Shown: piece by piece, positions 8,586 to 16,058 of the stretch
Layout: every line of letters begins with the position of its first letter
How positions within the stretch are numbered: position 1 is the first letter of the stretch
Source: Streptomyces globisporus
Lineage (GTDB): Bacteria > Actinomycetota > Actinomycetes > Streptomycetales > Streptomycetaceae
DNA length: 64,000 bases
Direction of reading: 5' to 3'
NCBI GenBank assembly: GCA_014649555.1
Contig: BMTG01000018.1
Coordinates: forward strand, 1 to 64,000
Notes under the pieces: model-generated
The model's input: only the letters and a program-made list of their open reading frames with translations
Told to the model about the DNA's origin: nothing
The model's database searches: none
Translations under genes and position numbers: made by a program

Positions 8586-9503
8586 GTGACCAGTGACGTG
8601 AAGGAAATTTTCAGCAGCGGCTCGCCGCCGGCCCCCGCGGCCCTCGCCGCCAAGGTCCGGACCCTCGCCCCCTCCATGACCCGCTCGATGCAGCTGGTCG
8701 CCGAAGCGGTGGCGGGCGATCCGGCCGGCTGCGCCGCCCTCACCGTCACCGGTCTCGCCGAGCGCACCGGCACCAGTGAAGCCACCGTCGTCCGCACCGC
8801 CCGTCTCCTCGGCTACCCCGGCTACCGGGACCTGCGCCTCGCGCTGGCCGGTCTCGCCGCGCACCAGGAGTCGGGCCGGGCCCCGGCCGTCACCGCCGAC
8901 ATCGCGGTGGACGACCCGATCGCCGACGTGGTCGCCAAGCTCGCCTACGACGAGCAGCAGACCCTCGCCGACACCGCCGCCGGACTCGACACCGTACAGC
9001 TGGGGGCGGCCGTCGCCGCCGCGTCGACCGCCCGCCGCATCGACATCTACGGTGTCGGGGCGTCCTCCCTGGTCGGCCAGGACCTGGCGCAGAAGCTGCT
9101 CCGGATCGGGCTGATCGCCCACGCCCACATGGACCCGCACCTCGCGGTGACCAACGCCGTGCAGCTGCGCTCCGGCGACGTCGCCATCGCGATCACGCAC
9201 TCCGGCTGCACCGGCGATGTGATCGAGCCGCTGCGGGTCGCCTTCGACCGCGGGGCGACGACGATCGCGATCACCGGGCGGCCCGACGGGCCCGTGTCGC
9301 AGTACGCGGACCATGTGCTGACCACGTCCACCGCGCGCGAGAGCGAGCTGCGCCCCGCCGCCATGTCGAGCCGGACGAGCCAGCTGCTCGTCGTGGACTG
9401 CCTGTTCATAGGCGTCGCGCAGCGGACGTACGAGACCGCCGCGCCCGCCCTGGCCGCCTCCTACGAGGCGCTGGCCCACCGCCACACCCCGCGCACCCGC
9501 TGA
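8586..9503 (+). CDS. MurR/RpiR family transcriptional regulator
   Basis: This 305-residue protein has an N-terminal RpiR helix-turn-helix (LAERTGTSEATVVRTARLLGYPGYRDLRLAL, given in part as positions about 58-90) and a C-terminal SIS sugar-phosphate domain with IYGVGASS and ITHSGCTGDVIEPL. By family and neighbourhood the ligand is probably MurNAc-6-phosphate. The GTG start sits at the end of an AT-rich operator, with little room for a ribosome binding site. It precedes murQ and the PTS gene by 64 bp and probably controls them and itself. Confidence 0.9.
   Translation: MTSDVKEIFSSGSPPAPAALAAKVRTLAPSMTRSMQLVAEAVAGDPAGCAALTVTGLAERTGTSEATVVRTARLLGYPGYRDLRLALAGLAAHQESGRAPAVTADIAVDDPIADVVAKLAYDEQQTLADTAAGLDTVQLGAAVAAASTARRIDIYGVGASSLVGQDLAQKLLRIGLIAHAHMDPHLAVTNAVQLRSGDVAIAITHSGCTGDVIEPLRVAFDRGATTIAITGRPDGPVSQYADHVLTTSTARESELRPAAMSSRTSQLLVVDCLFIGVAQRTYETAAPALAASYEALAHRHTPRTR
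8599..8613. promoter_or_regulatory. RpiR operator candidate, copy 2 (inside the start of the gene)
   Basis: TGAAGGAAATTTTCA overlaps codons 5-10 of the regulator gene. Its reverse complement matches copy 1 at 13 of 15 positions. The start-to-start distance of 31 bp is close to three helical turns, which would place two dimers on one DNA face for autoregulation. Confidence 0.5.
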
Positions 9504-9567
9504 CCGCCCGCCGCCAGACCCGTACGCGTACGAGACCGAGCACCCCGAGAAAGCTGAGCCGCACCTC

Positions 9568-10548
9568 ATGACCTCCACCACCGACGCGAACACCGACACC
9601 CCCGGCGCCACCGGCACCCCCGGGACGTACGGCGAGCTCCGTGCCCAGCTGGCCACCCTCACCACCGAGGCGTTCCGCCCCGAGCTGGCCGAGATCGACC
9701 GGCTGTCCACCGAGGAGATCGCGCGGATCATGAACGGCGAGGACGCCACGGTCCCGGCCGCCGTCGCCGCGCGGCTGCCGCAGATCGCCGCGGCCATCGA
9801 CGCCACCGCCGAGCGCATGGCGCGCGGCGGCCGGCTGATCTACGCGGGCGCGGGCACGGCGGGCCGCCTCGGGGTGCTGGACGCCAGCGAGTGCCCGCCC
9901 ACCTTCAACACCGACCCGGCCGAGGTCGTCGGCCTGATCGCGGGCGGCCCCTCCGCCATGGTCACGGCCGTCGAGGGCGCGGAGGACAGCAAGGAGCTGG
10001 CCGCCGCCGACCTGGACGCGCTGAAGCTGACCGCCGACGACACCGTGGTCGGCATCTCCGCCTCCGGCCGTACGCCGTACGCGATCGGCGCGGTCGAGCA
10101 CGCCCGCGCGCAGGGGGCCCTGACGATCGGCCTCTCCTGCAACGCCGATTCGGCGCTCGCGGCGGCGGCGGAACACGGCCTGGAGGTCGTCACGGGACCC
10201 GAGCTGCTCACCGGCTCGACCCGGCTCAAGGCGGGCACGGCGCAGAAGCTGGTCCTCAACATGATCTCGACGGTCACGATGATCCGGCTCGGCAAGACGT
10301 ACGGGAATCTCATGGTCGACGTCCGCGCTTCCAACGAGAAGCTGCGGGCCCGCTCCCGGCACATCGTCTCCCTGGCCACCGGCGCGTCCGACGCCGCGAT
10401 CGAGGCCGCCCTCGCCGCCACCGACGGCGAGGTCAAGAACGCGATCCTGGTCGTCCTCGGCCAGGTGGACGGCCCCACCGCCGCCCGGCTCCTCACCGAG
10501 TCCGACGGCCACCTCCGCGCCGCGCTCGCGGCCGTACGCACCACCTGA
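9568..10548 (+). CDS. murQ: N-acetylmuramic acid 6-phosphate etherase
   Basis: This 326-residue cytoplasmic enzyme cleaves the lactyl ether of MurNAc-6-P to give GlcNAc-6-P and D-lactate. The family core is complete: RLIYAGAGTAGRLGVLDASECPPTF (about residues 91-115) holds the SIS phosphate site and catalytic Glu, followed by GISASGRTPYAIG and the LKAGTAQKLVLNM block. The first 20 residues are a Thr/Gly/Pro-rich lead not conserved in MurQ. Lying between an RpiR regulator and a PTS permease, it points to uptake and recycling of cell-wall sugar. Confidence 0.95.
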   Translation: MTSTTDANTDTPGATGTPGTYGELRAQLATLTTEAFRPELAEIDRLSTEEIARIMNGEDATVPAAVAARLPQIAAAIDATAERMARGGRLIYAGAGTAGRLGVLDASECPPTFNTDPAEVVGLIAGGPSAMVTAVEGAEDSKELAAADLDALKLTADDTVVGISASGRTPYAIGAVEHARAQGALTIGLSCNADSALAAAAEHGLEVVTGPELLTGSTRLKAGTAQKLVLNMISTVTMIRLGKTYGNLMVDVRASNEKLRARSRHIVSLATGASDAAIEAALAATDGEVKNAILVVLGQVDGPTAARLLTESDGHLRAALAAVRTT

Positions 10549-10593
10549 CCCACCGGGTATCCCCACCCCCCGCACAGCAAGGCACCCAGCACC

Positions 10594-12147
10594 ATGGCCA
10601 CTGAAGACAAGAACCGCGCCACCGCCGCCGCGATCCTGCCGCTCGTCGGCGGTGCCGCGAACGTCGCCTCCATCGCCCACTGCATGACCCGGCTCCGCCT
10701 CGGGCTGCACGACCGGTCCCTCGTCGACGACGAGGCGCTGAAGGCCCTGCCCGCCGTGATGGGCGTCGTCGAGGACGACACGTACCAGATCGTGCTGGGT
10801 CCGGGCACGGTCGCCCGGGTCACCCCGGAGTTCGAGCAGCTGGTGGAGGAGGGCCGCGAGACAGCGCCCACACCGGTCACCGTCTCCGCAGACGATCTGG
10901 CAGCACAGGGCGCGGCGATCAAGGCACAGCAGAAGGCGAAGAACGCGACCCCGTTCAAGCTGTTCCTGCGGAAGATCGCCAACATCTTCGTGCCGCTCAT
11001 CCCGGCGCTGATCGGCTGCGGGATCATCGCGGGCCTCAACGGCCTGCTGGTGAACCTGGGGTGGCTGCCCGCCGTGACGCCCGCCCTGGCGGCGATGGCG
11101 TCCGGCTTCATGGCGCTGATCGCGGTGTTCGTGGGCTACAACACCGCGAAGGAGTTCGGCGGTACGCCGATCCTGGGCGGTGCGGTGGCGGCGATCATCG
11201 TTTTCCCGGGCGTCGCGAACATCGACGCCTTCGGCCAGACGCTCTCGCCCGGCCAGGGCGGTGTGCTCGGCGCGCTGGGGGCCGCAGTGCTCGCGGTGTA
11301 CGTGGAGAAGTGGTGCCGCCGCTGGGTGCCGGAGGCGCTGGACGTCCTGGTCACCCCGACCCTCACGGTCCTGATCTCCGGCCTGGTGACGATCTTCGGC
11401 CTGATGTTCGTGGCCGGGGAGATCTCCTCCGCGATCGGTACGTTCGCCGACTGGCTGCTCTCCAACGGCGGCGCGGGCGCGGGCTTCGTGCTCGGCGGCC
11501 TGTTCCTGCCGCTGGTCATGCTGGGCCTGCACCAGGCGCTGATCCCGATCCACACGACCCTCATCGAGCAGCAGGGCTACACGGTCCTGCTCCCGATCCT
11601 GGCGATGGCCGGGGCGGGCCAGGTCGGCGCGGCGATGGCGGTCTACTTCCGCCTCCCCCGCAACGAGTCGATCCGCCGCACCATCAAGTCGGCGCTCCCG
11701 GCGGGTCTGCTGGGCGTCGGCGAGCCCCTGATCTACGGCGTCTCGCTCCCGCTGGGCCGCCCGTTCATCACGGCGTGCGTGGGCGGGGCGTTCGGCGGCG
11801 GCTTCGTCGGCCTGTTCAACCAGCTCGGCGACACGGTCGGCTCGACGGCCATCGGCCCGTCCGGCTGGGCCCTGTTCCCTCTCCTGGACGGCAACCACGG
11901 CCTGGGCTCGACGATCGCGATCTACGCGGGCGGTCTGCTGGTGGGCTACGTCGCCGGCTTCGTGGCCACGTACTTCTTCGGCTTCAGCAAGGACCTGCTG
12001 ACCGAGTTCAACGTCTCCCAGGAACCGACCGCGTCCACGATCGCCGCGACGGGCGGCGCGGCCCCTTCCACGACGCCCCCTGCAGCGGGCGGCCCGGACA
12101 CCCCGGACCCCGGCACCGACCCGGCGAAGGCCCCGGCGGGGGTCTGA
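10594..12147 (+). CDS. PTS EIIBC component, probable MurNAc transporter (MurP-like)
   Basis: This 517-residue membrane protein begins with an EIIB domain whose phosphorylated cysteine is in AHCMTRLR (about residue 30). A linker and an EIIC domain with about ten helices follow; GVGEPLIYG and HQALIPIHTTL are the sugar-binding signatures of the glucose/sucrose EIIC family. No EIIA is fused, as in MurNAc- and sucrose-type permeases that borrow EIIA-Crr. Placement 45 bp after murQ argues for MurNAc rather than sucrose. The C-terminus is a Pro/Thr-rich tail. Confidence 0.88.
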   Translation: MATEDKNRATAAAILPLVGGAANVASIAHCMTRLRLGLHDRSLVDDEALKALPAVMGVVEDDTYQIVLGPGTVARVTPEFEQLVEEGRETAPTPVTVSADDLAAQGAAIKAQQKAKNATPFKLFLRKIANIFVPLIPALIGCGIIAGLNGLLVNLGWLPAVTPALAAMASGFMALIAVFVGYNTAKEFGGTPILGGAVAAIIVFPGVANIDAFGQTLSPGQGGVLGALGAAVLAVYVEKWCRRWVPEALDVLVTPTLTVLISGLVTIFGLMFVAGEISSAIGTFADWLLSNGGAGAGFVLGGLFLPLVMLGLHQALIPIHTTLIEQQGYTVLLPILAMAGAGQVGAAMAVYFRLPRNESIRRTIKSALPAGLLGVGEPLIYGVSLPLGRPFITACVGGAFGGGFVGLFNQLGDTVGSTAIGPSGWALFPLLDGNHGLGSTIAIYAGGLLVGYVAGFVATYFFGFSKDLLTEFNVSQEPTASTIAATGGAAPSTTPPAAGGPDTPDPGTDPAKAPAGV

Positions 12148-12178
12148 CCTCCGGCCCGAGCGCGGTGCGCGCGACCCG

Positions 12179-12209
12179 GTCTGCCGCCCCACCCCTGGGG
12201 CGGCGGACC
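12179..12209 (+). terminator. Hairpin terminator after the MurNAc operon
   Basis: A 13-bp stem with one mismatch (GGTCTGCCGCCCC and GGGGCGGCGGACC) around a 5-nt loop begins 32 nt after the PTS stop. A weak T-rich stretch (ATTTTC) follows, typical of Streptomyces. Confidence 0.6.
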
Positions 12210-12321
12210 GCGGCATTTTCCGGACCACACCCTCCGCCCTACGAGCTGCGTCCTGCGGACTACGCCTCAAGGGCGACCCCACCCCGGTCTCCGGCCCGAT
12301 CCGCCCGGGCACCCCGCCGTC

Positions 12322-12327
12322 TAGCGT
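12322..12327 (+). promoter_or_regulatory. -10 box of a probable leaderless transcript
   Basis: TAGCGT sits 7 nt before the ATG at 12335, with no ribosome binding site between. The geometry matches the HD-domain and otsA genes in this window. Confidence 0.45.
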
Positions 12328-12334
12328 CGTCCTC

Positions 12335-12955
12335 ATGCGCATCGGACTGCTCGGCACCGGAAATGTCGCCCGCGCCCTGGCCACCGGCTGGCGCGCCGCA
12401 GGGCACGACGTCCTCCTCGGATCGCGTCACCCGAAGGAACGGACCGACCTCGGCCTGCCCGTCGCGGGCCTCGACGGGACGGCCGCCCACGCGGAGGTCC
12501 TGGTCAACGCGACGCCCGGCGGCGTCTCCGTGGACCTGCTCCGCTCGATCGGGGCCCCGGCGCTGGCCGGCACCCTGCTGATCGACGTCGGGGTCGGCCT
12601 CTCCGACGACTTCAGCGCCCTCACCCACCCCAACAGCAGCCTGGGCGAACTGATCCAGGAGGCGTTCCCCCTGACCCCCGTCGTCAAGACGCTCTGCACG
12701 ATGGACTCGACCACGATGGTCGCCCCTGGCGAGCTCACGGAGCCGGGCACGGTCTTCCTCTCCGGCGACGACCCCGAGGCCAAGGCCACCACGGGCCGGC
12801 TGCTCACGGACCTCGGCTGGCCGGCCGCCTCCCAGCTCGACATCGGCGGCATCACGACGGCCCGCGGCCAGGAGCACTTCGCGTTCCTGTTCATGGGGAT
12901 CGCGGGCGGGGTGAACTCCCACACCTTCAACATCAAGGTGGTCACCCGGCCGTAG
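12335..12955 (+). CDS. NADPH-dependent F420 reductase-like NAD(P)-binding protein
   Basis: This 206-residue protein opens with the Rossmann motif GLLGTGNVARAL and a following SRHPKE that fits NADP(H) phosphate binding. The remainder (LVNATPGGVSVDLL, VVKTLCTM) resembles the short F420:NADP oxidoreductase family, which moves hydride between NADPH and coenzyme F420. Streptomyces make F420, so the role is plausible, but the same fold includes other small NADP reductases. It stands alone, convergent with a Uma2 gene. Confidence 0.75.
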   Translation: MRIGLLGTGNVARALATGWRAAGHDVLLGSRHPKERTDLGLPVAGLDGTAAHAEVLVNATPGGVSVDLLRSIGAPALAGTLLIDVGVGLSDDFSALTHPNSSLGELIQEAFPLTPVVKTLCTMDSTTMVAPGELTEPGTVFLSGDDPEAKATTGRLLTDLGWPAASQLDIGGITTARGQEHFAFLFMGIAGGVNSHTFNIKVVTRP

Positions 12956-12967
12956 GCGCCCGACGGC

Positions 12968-13579
12968 TCATGAAGCGCCCGGGAACTCCTGTGTCGGCAG
13001 CTGTACGTCGAACGGGGACGGCACGGTCAGCGGCTTGCCGAACGGCACCGCGTCCGTGTGCTTGTAGGTACCGTCCTCGTTCGGCTCGGTGAACAGCGTG
13101 ACCATCGGCCCCCGGGTGTCGAACCGGTCGATCAGCAGATACATCGGGACGCCCGCGCGGGCATACGCGCGATACTTCTTGGTGCGGTCCTCCCGGGCGT
13201 TGCCGCGCGAGGTGATCTCGACGACGAGCAGCGCCTCCGAGGCGTCCATCGGGTCGCTGGTCTCCGGATCGGCGGCAGCGATCAGCTCGGTGGGCATGAC
13301 GACCAGATCCGGGACGTACAGCTTGCCGAGCGGCGCGATGTGGATGCCGAGGGTCTGGTAGATCTCCAGATCCTCGGGCAGCGTCGTGTAGAGCTTGCGC
13401 TGAACCCTGGCAGCGATCCCGTTGTGGTGTGCGTGCGGCGGCGGTACCAAAACGATCTGCCCCTCGTCGATCTCGGCGCGCCACCCCTCGGGCACGTCCA
13501 GCTCACGCCATGTCTGCAGGAGGTAGTCCCACGCGCGCCCATCCGATGCCTGGCCGTTCTCGACAAACGCTGCGGTCAT
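12968..13579 (-). CDS. Uma2 family (DUF820) PD-(D/E)xK nuclease-like protein
   Basis: This 203-residue protein has the restriction-endonuclease-like core of Uma2/DUF820: a PDLVVMPTEL strand carrying the first Asp, then ALLVVEITSRGNAREDRTKK with the E...K pair and KYRAYARAGVPMYLLID. Streptomyces carry many paralogues; their biological targets are unknown. The gene is alone, with convergent neighbour stops only 12 bp apart on one side. Confidence 0.85.
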   Translation of the reverse strand: MTAAFVENGQASDGRAWDYLLQTWRELDVPEGWRAEIDEGQIVLVPPPHAHHNGIAARVQRKLYTTLPEDLEIYQTLGIHIAPLGKLYVPDLVVMPTELIAAADPETSDPMDASEALLVVEITSRGNAREDRTKKYRAYARAGVPMYLLIDRFDTRGPMVTLFTEPNEDGTYKHTDAVPFGKPLTVPSPFDVQLPTQEFPGAS

Positions 13580-13809
13580 CGCGGGTCCCTTCTTCCGTGG
13601 CCTTGCCGAGCAGGCTAGATCGGGGTTTCACGGCCGCCGGCCGCTTCCTCACAGCGTCCCACGATCGAGTGGTCGCGCACAGGCAGCACGCCCTTACCGC
13701 CCGGTACCGCCACCCCCGCCCCAGGAATGAAATCCGGCCCCCCGGTCATACTGGCCCAGGACAGACAACGGGCATCAGACAGCGCAGGACGGCACCGGAG
13801 GGCGGGGGC

Positions 13810-15612
13810 ATGGTCGACGACGACACGTGGTCCGGCGCGTTGCACCGGCTCTGGCAGGCCGCTTCGCGGGCGGAGGAGGTCGGCGCGCTGGCGGACGACG
13901 TCTACGCGCCGCTCCTCGCCACCCCGGGCGTCCACCTCGTCGTGGGTACCCGGTGGGACGAGGACGCGACCCTGCGGTACATGCGGGCCCTCGGTGCGGA
14001 CGGCGACGCCCCGGTGATCGTCGCGACGGCCCGGTCGATGCCGGGGGCCGCCGTGCGTGAGCCGGACGGTGAACCGGTCGTGACCCGGTCCCCGGTCGAC
14101 GAGCTCGACGACGCGGTGTGGCCGGAGGCGGAGTTCCTGCGGCAGGTGCCGGGGGCGTCCGTCGTGGGGTGCACCTTCCGGCTCGACCGGAGCGGCTGGG
14201 CGGGGCTCAGCGTCGCCATGGATGCCTCGGCCGACACGGAGGGCGTCGCACGCCGTCTGGCGCAGGCCGTCGACGTCATCGTCGCCTGCCACACCGGCAT
14301 ACTCCAGCGCGGCCGCGAGGCCCGGCGGGGCGCCGACGACGCCCTGCTCGCCGAGGCGTCTCTCCAGATGGACTCGTCGCTCGACGTCGAGGACACCCTC
14401 AGACGGGTGGCCCGGATCGCCGTCCCGGCCGTCGCGGACGGCTGCCTCGTCCATCTGCTGCGCAAGGACGGCCCCGAGTTCGTCGCCGCCACCCACGTCG
14501 CCGTCCAGCAGCAGCGCGCGCTGGAGGAGGCGGGCCGCGACGACCCGTGGCTGGCCGCGCTGCTCGCCCAGCGGGACGACGGCGACCAGGCGCTGTTCCT
14601 GAGCGGCGCCGCGCTCGACGGCTCCCCGTTCGCCGGCCCCGGCCCCACCGGGGGCGGCCGGCATCCCACGGTGGTCAGCGTCAGCACCCTGCACGCCCGC
14701 GGCCGCGTCGTCGGCAGCATCACCTTCGTCTACCAGCGCCCCGAGGACCGGCTCCCCGACAGCGCCTTCCTCGACAGCCTCGCCACCCGCGCCGCCCTCG
14801 CCATCGACAACGCCCTGCTGTACGAGCTGCGCCGGCACGCCGTCCTCTCCCTCCAGGAACACCTGCTCCCCTCGCAGCTCCCGGCCGCCGCGGGCTGGGA
14901 CCTGTCGGCGAGTTACGAGGTCGGCGACCCGATGCTCGACGTCGGCGGCGACTTCTACGACGCCGTTCCCCGGCCCGACGGCTCCATCGCCCTGCTGATC
15001 GGCGACGTCTGCGGGCGCGGCGCGGAGGCCGCCGCCCTCACCGGCCTGGCCCGGCACACCCTGCGCACCCTCCTGGAGGAGGGCACCGACCCGGGCACCG
15101 CGCTCAGCCGCCTCAACCGGGCCCTGCGCCAGGAGGGGGCCTCCCGCTTCCTCACCGCGGTCGTCGTGACGATGACACCCCGGGCCGACGGCACCGTACT
15201 CCTCACCACATGCAGCGCCGGCCACCCGCGGCCGCTGGTGCTCCGCGCGGACGGCTCCATCGGCGAGGTCGTCTCGGGCGGGCTGCTCCTCGGCATCCTG
15301 GACGACGTCTCGTACGAGAGCCACGAGGACTCCCTCGCCCCGGGCGACACCCTCGTCCTGTTCACCGACGGGCTCACCGAGTCCCGGGAGGCGGACGGCA
15401 CGTACTTCGAGAGCGTCCTCCCCGGGCGCCTCTCCGCCCTGCGCGGCAGCGACGCCGCCCAGGTCGCGGACAGCCTGGCCCGGCAGGCCAGGGCCTTCCG
15501 CGCCTCCGGGCAGGACGACATCGCCCTGCTCGTGGCCCGCTGGAACGGCATCACGCCCTCCGACGGCCTGCTCCCTCTGGAAACCTGGCTCGAACAGGCG
15601 GCGTTGCGATGA
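13810..15612 (+). CDS. PP2C/SpoIIE-family serine phosphatase with GAF domain
   Basis: This 600-residue protein probably dephosphorylates a Ser/Thr-phosphorylated partner such as an anti-anti-sigma factor. A variable N-terminal region (1-170) is followed by a GAF-like sensor (about 180-335, with HARGRVVGSITFVYQ) and a SpoIIE phosphatase domain (about 360-595). That domain has the metal-binding DVGGDFYD (about 377), GDVCGRG (about 397), LFTDGLTE and GQDDIALLV. A GGAGG ribosome binding site fixes the start. Its stop overlaps the start of the response regulator gene, so the two proteins are probably partners. Confidence 0.9.
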   Translation: MVDDDTWSGALHRLWQAASRAEEVGALADDVYAPLLATPGVHLVVGTRWDEDATLRYMRALGADGDAPVIVATARSMPGAAVREPDGEPVVTRSPVDELDDAVWPEAEFLRQVPGASVVGCTFRLDRSGWAGLSVAMDASADTEGVARRLAQAVDVIVACHTGILQRGREARRGADDALLAEASLQMDSSLDVEDTLRRVARIAVPAVADGCLVHLLRKDGPEFVAATHVAVQQQRALEEAGRDDPWLAALLAQRDDGDQALFLSGAALDGSPFAGPGPTGGGRHPTVVSVSTLHARGRVVGSITFVYQRPEDRLPDSAFLDSLATRAALAIDNALLYELRRHAVLSLQEHLLPSQLPAAAGWDLSASYEVGDPMLDVGGDFYDAVPRPDGSIALLIGDVCGRGAEAAALTGLARHTLRTLLEEGTDPGTALSRLNRALRQEGASRFLTAVVVTMTPRADGTVLLTTCSAGHPRPLVLRADGSIGEVVSGGLLLGILDDVSYESHEDSLAPGDTLVLFTDGLTESREADGTYFESVLPGRLSALRGSDAAQVADSLARQARAFRASGQDDIALLVARWNGITPSDGLLPLETWLEQAALR

Positions 15613-16058
15613 CCGGTGGCGGACTGATCCTCGTGGTCGAGGACTCGGAGGAGGACACCGAGGCCATCCAGCGCGCCCTGTCCCGCTCGCACCCCTTCCT
15701 GGACCTGGAGTTCGCGCCGCGCAGCGAGGACGTGCTCCCCCGGCTCCTGGACCCGGCCGCGCGCACCCCGGACCTGGTGCTCCTCGACCTCAACATGCCG
15801 GGCATCGGCGGCCTGGCACTGCTGTCGAGCCTGCGCGCCCACCCCGCGTGCGCGTCGCTGACCGTGGTGGTCTTCACCTCCTCCACGGCCTCCGCGGAAG
15901 AGGACTCCTGCTACGCGGCGGGCGCGGACAGCTACATCTACAAGCCCGTCAACTTCGAGCTGTTCCAGACCGTTCTGCGGGGCGCGGTCGACTTCTGGCT
16001 GCCGCGCGCGGCCGACGGCGCGGTCACGGCCGTGCCTCCGGCGGCTCCTCCAGCGTGA
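15609..16058 (+). CDS. Response regulator, single receiver domain (Rcp1-like)
   Basis: This 149-residue protein is a stand-alone receiver with no output domain. It has the acidic pair in VVEDSEED, phosphoacceptor Asp60 in LLDLNMPG, the conserved Thr in VVVFTSS and Lys in YIYKPV. Receivers of this type (Rcp1) serve phytochrome kinases. It is coupled by ATGA to the SpoIIE phosphatase gene, and its 3' end overlaps by 35 bp the 3' end of the facing phytochrome gene. Light could therefore control the phosphatase through this protein; that link is inference. Confidence 0.9.
   Translation: MTGGGLILVVEDSEEDTEAIQRALSRSHPFLDLEFAPRSEDVLPRLLDPAARTPDLVLLDLNMPGIGGLALLSSLRAHPACASLTVVVFTSSTASAEEDSCYAAGADSYIYKPVNFELFQTVLRGAVDFWLPRAADGAVTAVPPAAPPA

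Noticed and set aside
9406..12384. 992-codon minus-strand open frame opposite murQ and the PTS gene
   Set aside because: Same antisense pattern with Arg/Asp/Gly repeats and no motif; the plus-strand genes are certain.
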